A DNA stretch of 8,868 nucleotides from Gemmatimonadota bacterium (GCA_019240375.1 JAFAYN010000140.1:1-8868); one strand, 5' to 3'; counted from the first letter of the stretch, positions 1-6,799 are shown. Program-made: numbers and translations. The notes: a model not told the origin generated them from the sequence alone.

Positions 1-463
1 TCAGGAGGCAGGTCAGCGCCCCCACCTGCAGCCAGGGGATCCAGCGGAGCCGCTGCACCATCGGCGGGTCGCCGAAGTAGATGGTGCCCAGCCCCGGCTC
101 CACGATCGGGTCGTTGCGCCGCGCCAGTTCCTGCGCGTACGCCAGGATGCGCGGCTGGTCGGCGGGGTTGGAGGCGTCCGCCGGGAAGGGGAGGTTGCCG
201 GACCAGGCCGGCACCCCGTCCGCGTCGGTGATGACCAGCGGGATGTTGAGCTTCTGGACCTCCTCCGAGAGCTTGAGGAGCGTCTGCTCCGCGGCGTCGT
301 CGGCCGGGTCGTTGAGCCCGCGCAGGATGCGGATGTAGATGCGGGAGTGCACCACGGCGTCGCGGCGCATCTCCCGCACCAGGAGCTCGGTGTACACGAG
401 GTACCAGCCGAGCGTCGCCGCCGCCAGCAGCCCCAGGGCCGTCGGCCAGAAGCGGCGGATCAT
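1..463 (-). CDS. Membrane sensor protein N-terminus, probable sensor histidine kinase (partial, 3' end outside window)
   Basis: Reading the minus strand from ATG at 463 gives an open frame of 154 residues running off the window edge, beginning MIRRFWPTALGLLAAATLGW. A membrane segment spans about residues 5-26. A roughly 110-residue extracytoplasmic stretch follows, with an amphipathic helical part (about 52-72) and a short strand-like part (KLNIPLVITDADGVPAW, 71-87). A second hydrophobic segment starts near residue 141 (LRWIPWLQVGALTCLL). This TM-sensor-TM layout is typical of membrane histidine kinases, but the HAMP, dimerisation and ATPase parts are outside the window, so the kinase call is inference. 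An in-frame TAG at 470-472, which is also the serS stop, leaves ATG 463 as the only sensible start, 6 nt behind serS. The ribosome-binding site is weak (GCGGAAG), suggesting translational coupling. A methyl-accepting or other sensor protein is the alternative. Confidence 0.72.
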   Translation of the reverse strand, partial: MIRRFWPTALGLLAAATLGWYLVYTELLVREMRRDAVVHSRIYIRILRGLNDPADDAAEQTLLKLSEEVQKLNIPLVITDADGVPAWSGNLPFPADASNPADQPRILAYAQELARRNDPIVEPGLGTIYFGDPPMVQRLRWIPWLQVGALTCLL

Positions 464-469
464 CTTCCG

Positions 470-1756
470 CTACGCGGTGATCCGGTCCGCGCCGACGTAC
501 GGACGGAGGACCTCGGGAACCACCACGGAGCCGTCGGGGAGCTGCCCGTTCTCCAGGATCGCCACCACCGTGCGGGGAAGCGCCAGCCCGGAACCGTTGA
601 GGGTGTGCGCGAACTCCGGCTTCGCCCCCGCCTCGGGACGGAAGCGGATCCCGGCGCGGCGCGCCTGGAAGTCCATGAAGTTGGAGCAGCTCGACACCTC
701 CAGCCACCGCTCCACCCCGGGCGCCCACACCTCCAGGTCGTACGTCTTGGCCGACGAGAAGCCCAGGTCGCCCCCCGCCAGGAGGAGCACCCGGTACGGC
801 AGCTCCAGGAGCTGCAGGACGCGCTCGGCGTGCCCGGTCAACTCCTCCAGCGCCGCCTCGGAGTTCTCCGGCCGCTCGAAGCGGACCAGCTCCACCTTGT
901 CGAACTGGTGCACCCGCAGCAGCCCGCGCGTGTCCTTCCCCGCCGAACCGGCCTCGCGCCGGAAGCAGGGCGAGTACGCGGTGTAGCGGATGGGGAGGCG
1001 CTCCGGGGCCAGCACCTCGTCCCGGTGGAAGTTGGTGACCGGGACCTCGGCGGTGGGAATCAGGTACAGCCCGTCGGAGGGGACCTCGTACGCGTCCCCC
1101 TCCTGCACGAACTTGGGGTACTGCCCCGTCCCCGTCATCGCGTCGCGGTTCACCAGGAAGGGGGGCGATACCTCGGTGTACCCGTGCTCGCGGGTGTGCA
1201 GGTCGAGCATCCAGTTGATCAGCGCGCGCTGCAGCCGGGCGCCCATCCCGCGGTACGCGGGGAAGCCGCTCCCCGCCACCTTGGCGCCGGCCGGGAGGTC
1301 GAGCATCCCCAGGTCGGCCGCGATCTCCCAGTGCGGGCGCAGGGGGAAATCGAAGGTCCGCGGCTCGCCCCAGGTGCGCACCGTCTGGTTGTCCGCCTCG
1401 CCCCCGGGGGGCACCGAGGGGTGCGGGACGTTGGGGGTGCGCAGGAGGACGTCGTCGATCTCCGCCTCCACCTCGCGCAGCCGGGCGTCGATCTCGCGGA
1501 TCCGGTCGTTGACCGCGCGCATCTCCGCCACCAGGTCGTCCGCGCCCTCGCCGCGCCGCTTCCGCTCCCCCACCTCCTGCGACACCGCGTTGCGGCGGGC
1601 CTTGAGCCCGTCGCCCTCGCCGACCAGCGCGCGGCGCTCCGCGTCCAGCTCCAGCACCCGGTCGACGTCCGCCCCCGTCTCCGCCTCCTTGCCCCGCACC
1701 GCGAGCGAGGCCCGGACCGCTTCCGGCTCCTGCCGGATCCGCCTGATGTCGAGCAT
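470..1756 (-). CDS. serS: Seryl-tRNA synthetase (serine--tRNA ligase)
   Basis: This 428-residue class II aminoacyl-tRNA synthetase charges tRNA-Ser, and can charge tRNA-Sec, with serine in the cytoplasm. Residues 1-105 form the N-terminal antiparallel coiled-coil arm that grips the long variable arm of the tRNA; it starts [14 protein letters not shown] and is rich in Arg and Glu. The catalytic domain follows. Visible are the serine-binding TAEVP (235-239), class II motif 2 with its ATP-binding arginines ([14 protein letters not shown], 265-278) and motif 3 ([19 protein letters not shown], 385-403). The length is normal for bacterial SerRS and no key residue is missing. ATG 1756 is well placed: an AAAGGAC Shine-Dalgarno sits 7 nt upstream and lies inside the end of the lipoprotein gene, whose stop is 4 nt before this start. 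The gene is therefore probably co-transcribed with its neighbours on both sides. The identification is certain. Confidence 0.98.
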   Translation of the reverse strand: MLDIRRIRQEPEAVRASLAVRGKEAETGADVDRVLELDAERRALVGEGDGLKARRNAVSQEVGERKRRGEGADDLVAEMRAVNDRIREIDARLREVEAEIDDVLLRTPNVPHPSVPPGGEADNQTVRTWGEPRTFDFPLRPHWEIAADLGMLDLPAGAKVAGSGFPAYRGMGARLQRALINWMLDLHTREHGYTEVSPPFLVNRDAMTGTGQYPKFVQEGDAYEVPSDGLYLIPTAEVPVTNFHRDEVLAPERLPIRYTAYSPCFRREAGSAGKDTRGLLRVHQFDKVELVRFERPENSEAALEELTGHAERVLQLLELPYRVLLLAGGDLGFSSAKTYDLEVWAPGVERWLEVSSCSNFMDFQARRAGIRFRPEAGAKPEFAHTLNGSGLALPRTVVAILENGQLPDGSVVVPEVLRPYVGADRITA

Positions 1757-1760
1757 CCGA

Positions 1761-2330
1761 TCAGTCCTTTGGCACCAGGCGCGTGTCCTGGCAGGTGGCG
1801 CTGGTCGCCACCTGCAGCTTCACCGTCCCCGCCGCCGCGTTCAGCTCCAGCGGCTGGACGCGCGCGTACTCGAAGCAGGGGCTGGAGTAGATGCGCGAGC
1901 GGACCACATAGGTCGCGCCCTGGCGCACCACCACCGCGCTGTCCATCACGAAGCGGCTGGACGCCGGGGCCTCCCGCACGTCGTCGAAGGGGGTGTCCAT
2001 CGGCTGGGTGATCCCGGCGCGGTTCCCCGCCACGCCGACCGCGGCGCGCGGATAGAAGGCGAAGGAGCCGTTGCGCAGGCGCACGGTGAAGTCCCACTGC
2101 TCGGCCTCCAGCGGGCGCTCCGGGAAGCGTCCACCCCCGATGGCGCCGCCGGAGAAGGAGACCACGTCCACCGCCGACGGGACGGAGGCCGGCGCGACGG
2201 AGGGGGCGCCGATGGTCAGCGTGTCGACCACGATGAGCGGATCGCCGAGGCCGGTGGTGCTGTCGCACGCCGCGAGCGGCGCCAGCAGCGGGAGGAGCAG
2301 GAGAGCGAAGGAAAGGCGGACAGCGCGCAC
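1761..2330 (-). CDS. Small secreted lipoprotein of unknown function
   Basis: The function is not recognised. From GTG 2330 the product is 189 residues and begins with a compact lipoprotein signal: basic VRAVR, hydrophobic [13 protein letters not shown], then the lipobox LAAC with the cysteine at residue 22. Signal peptidase II would cleave before that cysteine, anchoring the protein by lipid. The mature part is rich in beta-prone and small residues, with a Ser/Thr/Gly/Pro linker after the cysteine. Two further cysteines (in SSPCFEY and ATCQDT near the C-terminus) could form a disulfide. The frame extends upstream to GTG 2393, adding 21 residues, but that start has no ribosome-binding site, puts an odd extension before the signal peptide and would leave only about a 14-nt leader after the predicted promoter. 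GTG 2330 has GGGAG 7 nt upstream and is preferred. The gene is first in the run leading into serS, probably through shared transcription rather than function. Confidence 0.75.
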   Translation of the reverse strand: MRAVRLSFALLLLPLLAPLAACDSTTGLGDPLIVVDTLTIGAPSVAPASVPSAVDVVSFSGGAIGGGRFPERPLEAEQWDFTVRLRNGSFAFYPRAAVGVAGNRAGITQPMDTPFDDVREAPASSRFVMDSAVVVRQGATYVVRSRIYSSPCFEYARVQPLELNAAAGTVKLQVATSATCQDTRLVPKD

Positions 2331-2345
2331 GGGGAAGCTCCCGAA
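2331..2345 (-). promoter_or_regulatory. Ribosome-binding site that decides the lipoprotein start
   Basis: On the minus strand CGGGAGCTTCCCC directly precedes GTG 2330; GGGAG lies 7 nt before the start. No comparable site precedes the longer GTG start at 2393, so this site fixes the start at the head of a normal lipoprotein signal peptide. Confidence 0.55.
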
Positions 2346-2413
2346 AATGTTCGAAAAACCCGGTCCCAAGCGGGAGAAAAGTCGCGATCCCACCCGCGTG
2401 GGAAACAGGCCTA

Positions 2414-2443
2414 ACCATAGTCCGCACGGGGGGATCGCGTCAA
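2414..2443 (-). promoter_or_regulatory. Sigma-70-type promoter for the lipoprotein-serS run
   Basis: Read on the minus strand, TTGACG (2443-2438) is followed after 18 bp by TATGGT (2419-2414). The -35 box matches the TTGACA consensus at 5 of 6 positions and the -10 box matches TATAAT at 4 of 6. Transcription would start near 2407, giving a leader of about 77 nt before GTG 2330. The leader includes CCCAC/GTGGG, a short self-complementary stretch. Confidence 0.55.
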
Positions 2444-2466
2444 GGCCGCGCGGGGGTTTTCCGGGC

Positions 2467-2495
2467 TTGACTCCGCCCGGGGGCCGGGGTACGTT
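2467..2495 (+). promoter_or_regulatory. Sigma-70-type promoter for the Roadblock/regulator/sugar-nucleotide operon
   Basis: TTGACT (2467-2472) and TACGTT (2490-2495) are separated by exactly 17 bp. The -35 matches consensus at 5 of 6 positions; the -10 keeps the key T1, A2 and T6. The start would be near 2502, about 35 nt before ATG 2537. A Shine-Dalgarno (CGGAG, 2525-2529) lies 7 nt before that ATG. Confidence 0.6.
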
Positions 2496-2536
2496 GCTGC
2501 GGACCGCCGCATCCTTCTTTTTCCCGGAGTTTCGCC

Positions 2537-2890
2537 ATGTCCGAGCTCGACCAGGCCCTCAGCGCCCTCCGCAGCCACGAAGGGGTGGAGCACGTCCTCG
2601 TCCTCGGCCGCGACGGGCTCCTGATCCAGCACGCGGGGAGCGGGTCGCTGGACGCGGAAACGGTGTCCGCCATGGTCCCGGGGATCGCCTCGGCCGCCGG
2701 CGGGCTGGCGGGCGCCGCCGGCCACGGCGGCGTTTCGACCGTGGTGATGCGGTTCGACGGCGGGGTGGCGGTGGTGGACGTCCTGTCGCCCGACCTCCTC
2801 CTGGCCGTGCTCCTGCGCGATGGGGTCGGCTTCGCCCCGCTGCTGCGCGACCTGGCCCGCGAGCGCCCCCGGCTCTCCACCCTGGTCTGA
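2537..2890 (+). CDS. Roadblock/LC7 domain protein (MglB-like)
   Basis: The 117-residue product is a single small alpha/beta domain with the Roadblock/LC7 pattern: an N-terminal helix (MSELDQALSALRSHEGV), a strand and turn (EHVLVLGRDGLLIQH, 18-32), a central Gly/Ala-rich helix (about 39-61), then strands STVVMRFDGGVAVVDVL (67-83) and a final helix. Bacterial proteins of this family, such as MglB, bind small Ras-like GTPases of the MglA type and can act as GTPase activators or polarity factors; others are modulators of unknown partner. No MglA-like GTPase lies in this window, so the partner is unknown. The gene begins the plus-strand operon behind its own promoter, with a clear ribosome-binding site 7 nt upstream of ATG. 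Its neighbour is a receiver-only response regulator, supporting a signalling role. Confidence is good for the fold and low for the exact function. Confidence 0.8.
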   Translation: MSELDQALSALRSHEGVEHVLVLGRDGLLIQHAGSGSLDAETVSAMVPGIASAAGGLAGAAGHGGVSTVVMRFDGGVAVVDVLSPDLLLAVLLRDGVGFAPLLRDLARERPRLSTLV

Positions 2891-2936
2891 CGCCCCGCGG
2901 TCTCCCGCTCCCACTCCGGCACCCCACACTCCATCG

Positions 2937-3329
2937 ATGACTTCCGATCCCCACGTGGACGGGCAGATGCGCAACGTGCTGGTCGCCGACGACGAGCCGC
3001 ACATCGGCCGGATCATCCAGCTCAAGCTGGAGCAGGGCCCCTACCGCGTGACGTTGGTCCCGGACGGACGCACGGCGCTGGAGCACCTGCGGAGCGGGGA
3101 GCCGATCGACGTGGTCCTGCTCGACATCATGATGCCGTACGCGAGCGGGCTGGAGGTGCTCCAGGAGCTGCGCCGCCTCCCCCACCGGAGCGATACGCCG
3201 GTGATCATCCTGACCGCCAAGGGGCAGGAAAGCGACCGCTCGCAGGCGATGGAGCTGGGCGCGACGGACTTCTTCACCAAACCATTCAGCCCCAAGAAGC
3301 TCCTTGCCCGAGTCGACGAGCTTTTCTGA
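2937..3329 (+). CDS. Receiver-only (single-domain) response regulator
   Basis: The 130-residue protein is a CheY-like receiver domain with no output domain. All key residues are present: acidic pocket D18-D19 (VLVADDEPHIG), phospho-acceptor D63 (VVLLDIMMP), switch threonine T93 (VIILTAKG) and conserved lysine K115 (FFTKPFSPKKLL). It should take phosphate from a histidine kinase and act by protein contact. The kinase is not identified; the membrane sensor at the left end of the window is one candidate, but on position only. ATG 2937 lies 46 nt after the Roadblock stop and has no clear ribosome-binding site. ATG 2967 would trim ten residues outside the receiver fold (MTSDPHVDGQ) and has only a weak GGAC upstream, so the start is uncertain. 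The C-terminus overlaps the next gene by 26 bp, which suggests coupled translation. Confidence 0.9.
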   Translation: MTSDPHVDGQMRNVLVADDEPHIGRIIQLKLEQGPYRVTLVPDGRTALEHLRSGEPIDVVLLDIMMPYASGLEVLQELRRLPHRSDTPVIILTAKGQESDRSQAMELGATDFFTKPFSPKKLLARVDELF

Positions 3330-4404
3330 TCCGCACCTCTGGACGGTGATCCTGGCGGGAGGCGTCGGCTCGCGCTTCTGGCCGGCCAGCACCCCCGCAC
3401 GCCCCAAGCAGATCCTCCCGCTCGCCTCCGAGCAGCCGCTGATCCGCGACACGGTGGAGCGCATCCTCCCGCTGGTCCCGCAGGAGCGGCTGCGCATCCT
3501 CACCGGCGGGCACCTGGCCGACCCGATCCTGGGCGCCGTCCCCGGGCTGGAGGCCGGCAACTTCCTGCTGGAGCCGCGCGCCGCGGGGACCGCCCCGGTG
3601 CTGGCCTGGGCCGCCGCCGAGCTGGAGCGCCGCGACCCGGACGCGGTGATGGTCTCGCTGCACGCCGACCACGTGATCCAGCCCGCGGAAGCGTTCCGCC
3701 GGCTGATCGCCGACGCCGCCGCCCTGGCGGTGGAGCACGGACGCCTGTTCACCATCGGCGCCGTCCCCACCCGCCCCGAGACCGGGTACGGCTACATCCG
3801 GGTGGGCGCCCCGCTGCGCAAGACCGACCCCACGCTGGCCGACGACGAAACGCGCACGGCCGGGTACCAGGTGGCGGAGTTCGTGGAGAAGCCCGACCGA
3901 GCCACCGCCGAACGCTACCTGGAAACCGGCGAGTACCTGTGGAACACCGGGCTCTTCATCTGGCGCGCCGCCGACCTGCTCGACCAGCTCGAGCGGCACA
4001 CCCCCGAGCTGGCGGAGCTGATCCCGGTCCTGCGCGAGGGCGGGACGGAGGAGTTCTTCCGCCGCGCCCCCACCCTGTCCATCGACGAGGGGCTGCTGGA
4101 GCGCTCCGACCGGGTGGGGGTGGTGCGCGCCACCTTCGACTGGGACGACGTGGGGGCGTGGGACGCCCTGTACCGCACCCGCCCCGCCGACGAGCGGGGG
4201 AACGTCACCATCGGCGAGGGCTACGCGGTGGAGTCCTACGGGTCCGCGCTGTACGCCGACGACGGCCCGGTCGTTGCGTTCGGCGTCGAGAACCTGATCG
4301 TCGTCCGCACCGGGGGCGTCACCTTCGTCGCCCACCGCGACCGCGCCCCGGAGCTGAAGACGCTCCTGGGGCAGCTCCCGGAGCGCCTGCGGACGCTGGA
4401 CTGA
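3304..4404 (+). CDS. manC: Mannose-1-phosphate guanylyltransferase (ManC-type, no isomerase domain)
   Basis: The enzyme makes GDP-mannose from GTP and mannose-1-phosphate, feeding polysaccharide, glycolipid or glycoprotein synthesis. The 366-residue frame shows the nucleotidyltransferase signature GGVGSRFWPASTPARPKQ (19-36), EPRAAGTAP (90-98), the metal-binding HADH (120-123), TGYGYI (160-165), FVEKP (193-197), LWNTGLF (212-218) and the family-typical DWDDVGAW (279-286). The length fits the short form; the C-terminal phosphomannose isomerase domain of longer ManC/AlgA proteins is absent. The start is TTG 3304, inside the response-regulator gene and overlapping it by 26 bp. An in-frame GTG at 3346 would leave only four residues before the conserved GG, a less usual layout. 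Specificity for mannose rests on family resemblance; a related hexose-1-phosphate nucleotidyltransferase is possible. Confidence 0.9.
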   Translation: MPESTSFSDPHLWTVILAGGVGSRFWPASTPARPKQILPLASEQPLIRDTVERILPLVPQERLRILTGGHLADPILGAVPGLEAGNFLLEPRAAGTAPVLAWAAAELERRDPDAVMVSLHADHVIQPAEAFRRLIADAAALAVEHGRLFTIGAVPTRPETGYGYIRVGAPLRKTDPTLADDETRTAGYQVAEFVEKPDRATAERYLETGEYLWNTGLFIWRAADLLDQLERHTPELAELIPVLREGGTEEFFRRAPTLSIDEGLLERSDRVGVVRATFDWDDVGAWDALYRTRPADERGNVTIGEGYAVESYGSALYADDGPVVAFGVENLIVVRTGGVTFVAHRDRAPELKTLLGQLPERLRTLD

Positions 4405-4413
4405 CATGGAGAC

Positions 4414-5655
4414 ATGGCCGACCCGACCCTGATCCTGTTCGACGACGCGCTGTCGCGGCGCTGGGAGCCCTTCGCGCTCACCCGCCCCGCCGGCGAGCTT
4501 AGGTTCGGCGCGCTCCTCACGAGGGAGCGCGCCGAGCGCGTTTTCGGCACCCGCTGCGCTATGCACCTGGCCGCCGACCACCTGGCCGGCTTCGAGGAGG
4601 AGGGCGCCCCGCCCGTACGCGGCTACGGCGAAGCGCCCGCGGAAGGCGACCGCCTCTTCCTCGCCGCCCGCGCGATCCCCGGTTGGCAGGCGGGCGAGGC
4701 GCTGAAGGGCTGGACCGGCGGGGCCGCCCCGGTGGAGATCGGCGGCGAGACCGTGGGGTGGTACGCCCCGGCCGGCTCCCCCGCCCCGCCGCGCGAGTTC
4801 TTCGACGAGCCCGGATCCCGGTCGGAAGGCGGCGAGCCGATCCGCCTCCCCGGGCGGGTGTTGAGGCAGGTATGGGAGCTAATGTCCCTCACCCCCGACC
4901 AGCTCACCGAGGACGTGCGCGCCCTCTTCCCCACCGCCGCCACGGCCGAGCTCCCGCACGGGGTTCACCGCCTCGGCGAGCACCCGGTGGTCCTGGGCGA
5001 GGAGGCGAGCATCGAGCCGGGAGTGGTGCTGGACACCTCCGCCGGGCCGATCTGGCTGGACGAGGGCGCCACGGTGCGCGCCTTCACCCGCCTGGCCGGC
5101 CCCGCCTACGTCGGAAAGAGGTCGACAGTGCTGGGCGGCTCGCTGGAAGCGTGCTCCATCGGCCCGGTGTGCCGGATCCGCGGCGAGTTCGCGGAGAGCG
5201 TCGCGCTGGGGTACGTGAACAAGGCGCACGACGGGCACATCGGGCACGCCTACCTGGGCGCCTGGGTGAACCTGGGCGCGGAGACCACCAACAGCGACCT
5301 CAAGAACAACTACGGCACCGTCCGCCTGTGGACACCGGACGGGGAGGCCGACACCGGCGAGATCAAGATGGGGTGCTTCCTGGGCGACCACGTGAAGACG
5401 GGGATCGGTCTCCTCCTCAACACCGGGACGGTGGTGGGGGCCGGGAGCAACCTGTTCGGCGCGGCGATGCCCCCCAAGTACGTCCCCCCCTTCAGCTGGG
5501 GGAGCGGCGACGACCTGACGGACTTCCGGCTGGACAAGTTCCTGGAGGTGGCCGAGCGGGCGATGGGGCGCCGCAAGGTGAAGCTCACCGGAGGAGCGCG
5601 CCAACAGCTGGGGGAGGCGTGGAAGCGGGCGAGGGAGGAGAGCCCCACCGGGTGA
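4414..5655 (+). CDS. GlmU-like putative sugar nucleotidyltransferase with left-handed beta-helix domain
   Basis: The 413-residue protein resembles the alternative bacterial GlmU-related family (NTP_transf_4 type, TIGR03991-like). The N-terminal half starts with ILFDDALSRRWEPFALTRPAGELRFG (about 7-32, shown here in parts: LFDD, FALTRP, ELRFG), the family substitute for the usual GxGxR pyrophosphorylase loop, which is absent. From about residue 190 a hexapeptide-type beta-helix runs to about 350 (VVLGEEASIEPGVVLD; IWLDEGATV; YVGKRSTVLGG; GAWVNLGAETTNSDLKNNYG; HVKTGIGLLLNTGTVVGAGSN). The TTNSDLKNNYG stretch (291-301) and KMGCFLGDHVKTGIG recall acetyltransferase-type catalytic turns. It probably makes or modifies a nucleotide sugar, perhaps UDP-GlcNAc, next to ManC; the substrate is not shown. 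The gene starts 9 nt after manC, with GGAG only 2 nt before ATG, an unusually short spacing. A short helical tail rich in Arg and Lys ends the protein. Confidence 0.85.
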   Translation: MADPTLILFDDALSRRWEPFALTRPAGELRFGALLTRERAERVFGTRCAMHLAADHLAGFEEEGAPPVRGYGEAPAEGDRLFLAARAIPGWQAGEALKGWTGGAAPVEIGGETVGWYAPAGSPAPPREFFDEPGSRSEGGEPIRLPGRVLRQVWELMSLTPDQLTEDVRALFPTAATAELPHGVHRLGEHPVVLGEEASIEPGVVLDTSAGPIWLDEGATVRAFTRLAGPAYVGKRSTVLGGSLEACSIGPVCRIRGEFAESVALGYVNKAHDGHIGHAYLGAWVNLGAETTNSDLKNNYGTVRLWTPDGEADTGEIKMGCFLGDHVKTGIGLLLNTGTVVGAGSNLFGAAMPPKYVPPFSWGSGDDLTDFRLDKFLEVAERAMGRRKVKLTGGARQQLGEAWKRAREESPTG

Positions 5656-5680
5656 CAAAAACCGGACTCGCGTGTAAATT
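5652..5680 (+). promoter_or_regulatory. Promoter of the WalJ-type gene, overlapping the preceding stop codon
   Basis: GTGACA (5652-5657) and TAAATT (5675-5680) are spaced by 17 bp. The -35 matches TTGACA at 5 of 6 positions and contains the TGA stop (5653-5655) of the GlmU-like gene; the -10 matches TATAAT at 4 of 6. Transcription would start near 5687, leaving a leader of about 80 nt. No terminator is seen before it, so read-through from the upstream operon is also likely. Confidence 0.5.
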
Positions 5681-5766
5681 CTCTCTCCCCAAGCGTATGC
5701 GGCGCCCAGCGCCCATCCGCCTCTTCGTAGGCTCCATCCGTAACGCACCGTAGAGGCAGAAGGCAA

Positions 5767-6588
5767 GTGAAGGTCACCGTCCTGGGGAGTGGAAGCCGCG
5801 GCAACTCGGTGTTGATCGAGTCGGGGGACGTGCGTCTCCTGGTGGACGCCGGCTTCAGCGGGCGCGACATGGAGCGGAGGCTGGCGGCGGTGGAGATCGC
5901 CCCGGAGTCCATCACCGCCCTGCTGATCACCCACGACCACAGCGACCACACCCGAGGAATGGGGGTGGTGGCGAGGAGATGGGGGATCCCCATCTACATG
6001 ACGGAGCCGACCCGCGCCGCCTGCCACAAGCTGCTGGACGGGACGGAGAAGCTGCGCCGCTACGGCTCGGAAGAGCCGGTGGAGATCCAGGGGCTGGTGG
6101 TGGCCCCGTTCCTCACCGTGCACGACGCGGTAGACCCTATCGCCGTGACGGTGACGGAGAGCGCGACCGGCCAGAAGCTGGGGATCGCCACCGACCTGGG
6201 GCGCGCCACCACCCCGGTGCGAGCCGCCCTCCAGGGATGCGACCTGCTGATCCTGGAGTCCAACCACGATCCGATCCTCCTCCGCGAGAGCCACTACCCC
6301 TGGTCGGTGAAGTCCAGGATCGCCAGCGGCCACGGCCACCTCTCCAACCGCGCAGCCGCCGAGCTGGCCGGGGAGCTGTACCACAAGCAGCTGGCGACCG
6401 TGATCCTGGCCCACCTGAGCGAAGCCGCCAACGAGCCCGAGATCGCCCGAGACACCGTGGGCGTAGCGCTGGAAAAGCTGCGCTACCGAGGGCCTGTACA
6501 CGTAGCTTCGCAGGAAACACCCATGGAAACGATGGACGTGAGCAGGCTGAGGGCGCTGGTCGCACCGCCGCAGCTTTCGCTGTTGTAG
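5767..6588 (+). CDS. walJ: Metallo-beta-lactamase-fold hydrolase, WalJ/YycJ type
   Basis: The 273-residue protein is a one-domain metallo-beta-lactamase-fold enzyme of the YycJ/WalJ group, cytoplasmic with no signal peptide. Characteristic features in order are GSGSRGNS (7-14), the metal-binding THDHSDH (55-61), HD (119-120), TDLG (142-145) with the bridging aspartate D143, ESNHD (164-168), GHGHLSN (188-194) and AHLSEAANEPEIA (215-227) with H216. In Bacillus and Streptococcus relatives the gene accompanies the WalKR system; family members are proposed nucleases linked to DNA repair, but the substrate is not firmly known. No WalKR genes are in this window. GTG 5767 is the start, preceded by AGAGG 10 nt and AGAAGG 3 nt upstream, and the sequence MKVTVLGSGSRGN is the expected beginning for the family. 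The length is normal and no metal ligand is missing. Confidence 0.88.
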   Translation: MKVTVLGSGSRGNSVLIESGDVRLLVDAGFSGRDMERRLAAVEIAPESITALLITHDHSDHTRGMGVVARRWGIPIYMTEPTRAACHKLLDGTEKLRRYGSEEPVEIQGLVVAPFLTVHDAVDPIAVTVTESATGQKLGIATDLGRATTPVRAALQGCDLLILESNHDPILLRESHYPWSVKSRIASGHGHLSNRAAAELAGELYHKQLATVILAHLSEAANEPEIARDTVGVALEKLRYRGPVHVASQETPMETMDVSRLRALVAPPQLSLL

Positions 6589-6595
6589 AGAGGGC

Positions 6596-6732
6596 GGGCC
6601 CCCACCCCAAACCCCTCCCCCGCAAGCAGGGGAGGGGCTCAACTACAATTGAACCGGACGGTTATCTCCTACGCGTAGGAGCCGTAGTGCTCCCCTCCCC
6701 ACCCGTGGGGGAGGGGCCGGGGGAGGGGGCCT
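6596..6732. repeat. MITE/REP-like element of two inverted GC-rich repeat copies
   Basis: Two related copies of about 50 bp face each other. The left copy (about 6596-6646) contains the perfect hairpin CCCCTCCCC (6612-6620), loop CGCAAGCA, GGGGAGGGG (6629-6637), then CTCAACTAC. The right copy (about 6684-6732) contains CCCCTCCCC (6692-6700), loop ACCCGTG, GGGGAGGGG (6708-6716), and in reverse complement ends AGCACTAC, matching the left copy. Between them lie a small palindrome (AACC/GGTT, 6652-6663) and a perfect 16-bp palindrome CTCCTACGCGTAGGAG (6666-6681). The CCCTCCCCCGCAAGC-type hairpin resembles dispersed intergenic repeats known from many GC-rich bacteria. There is no T-tract, so it is not a classical terminator. 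It begins 8 bp after the walJ stop and encodes nothing. Confidence 0.7.
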
Positions 6733-6799
6733 ACAGCGCTGACGGAACACCAGTGCAGACCCAGCGCCGCACGCCCCCATCCGGCTCGCAGGCTCGCCA

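Noticed and set aside
347..2011. Long plus-strand open frame of 554 codons opposite serS and the lipoprotein gene
   Set aside because: It lies antisense to a certain serS gene, has low-complexity Arg/Pro/His composition typical of GC-rich shadow frames, and matches no family.
2820..2936. Upstream extension of the response regulator to a start at 2820
   Set aside because: It would overlap the Roadblock gene by 71 bp, and the added residues do not belong to a receiver domain; ATG 2937 or 2967 are better.
5713..5740. Direct repeat CCATCCG at 21-bp spacing in the walJ leader, with a third copy near 6777
   Set aside because: The match is only seven bases and GC-rich; chance is likely, so it is not claimed as an operator.
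4879..6642. Long minus-strand open frame of 587 codons opposite the GlmU-like and walJ genes
   Set aside because: It is antisense to two well-supported genes and its His/Gly/Val/Arg-rich composition is that of a GC-driven shadow frame.
6612..6716. GC-rich hairpins behind walJ as intrinsic terminators
   Set aside because: Neither hairpin is followed by a T-tract; they are better read as a dispersed repeat element.
6600..6720. CRISPR array
   Set aside because: There are only two copies of the repeat, in opposite orientation, and no regular spacers.
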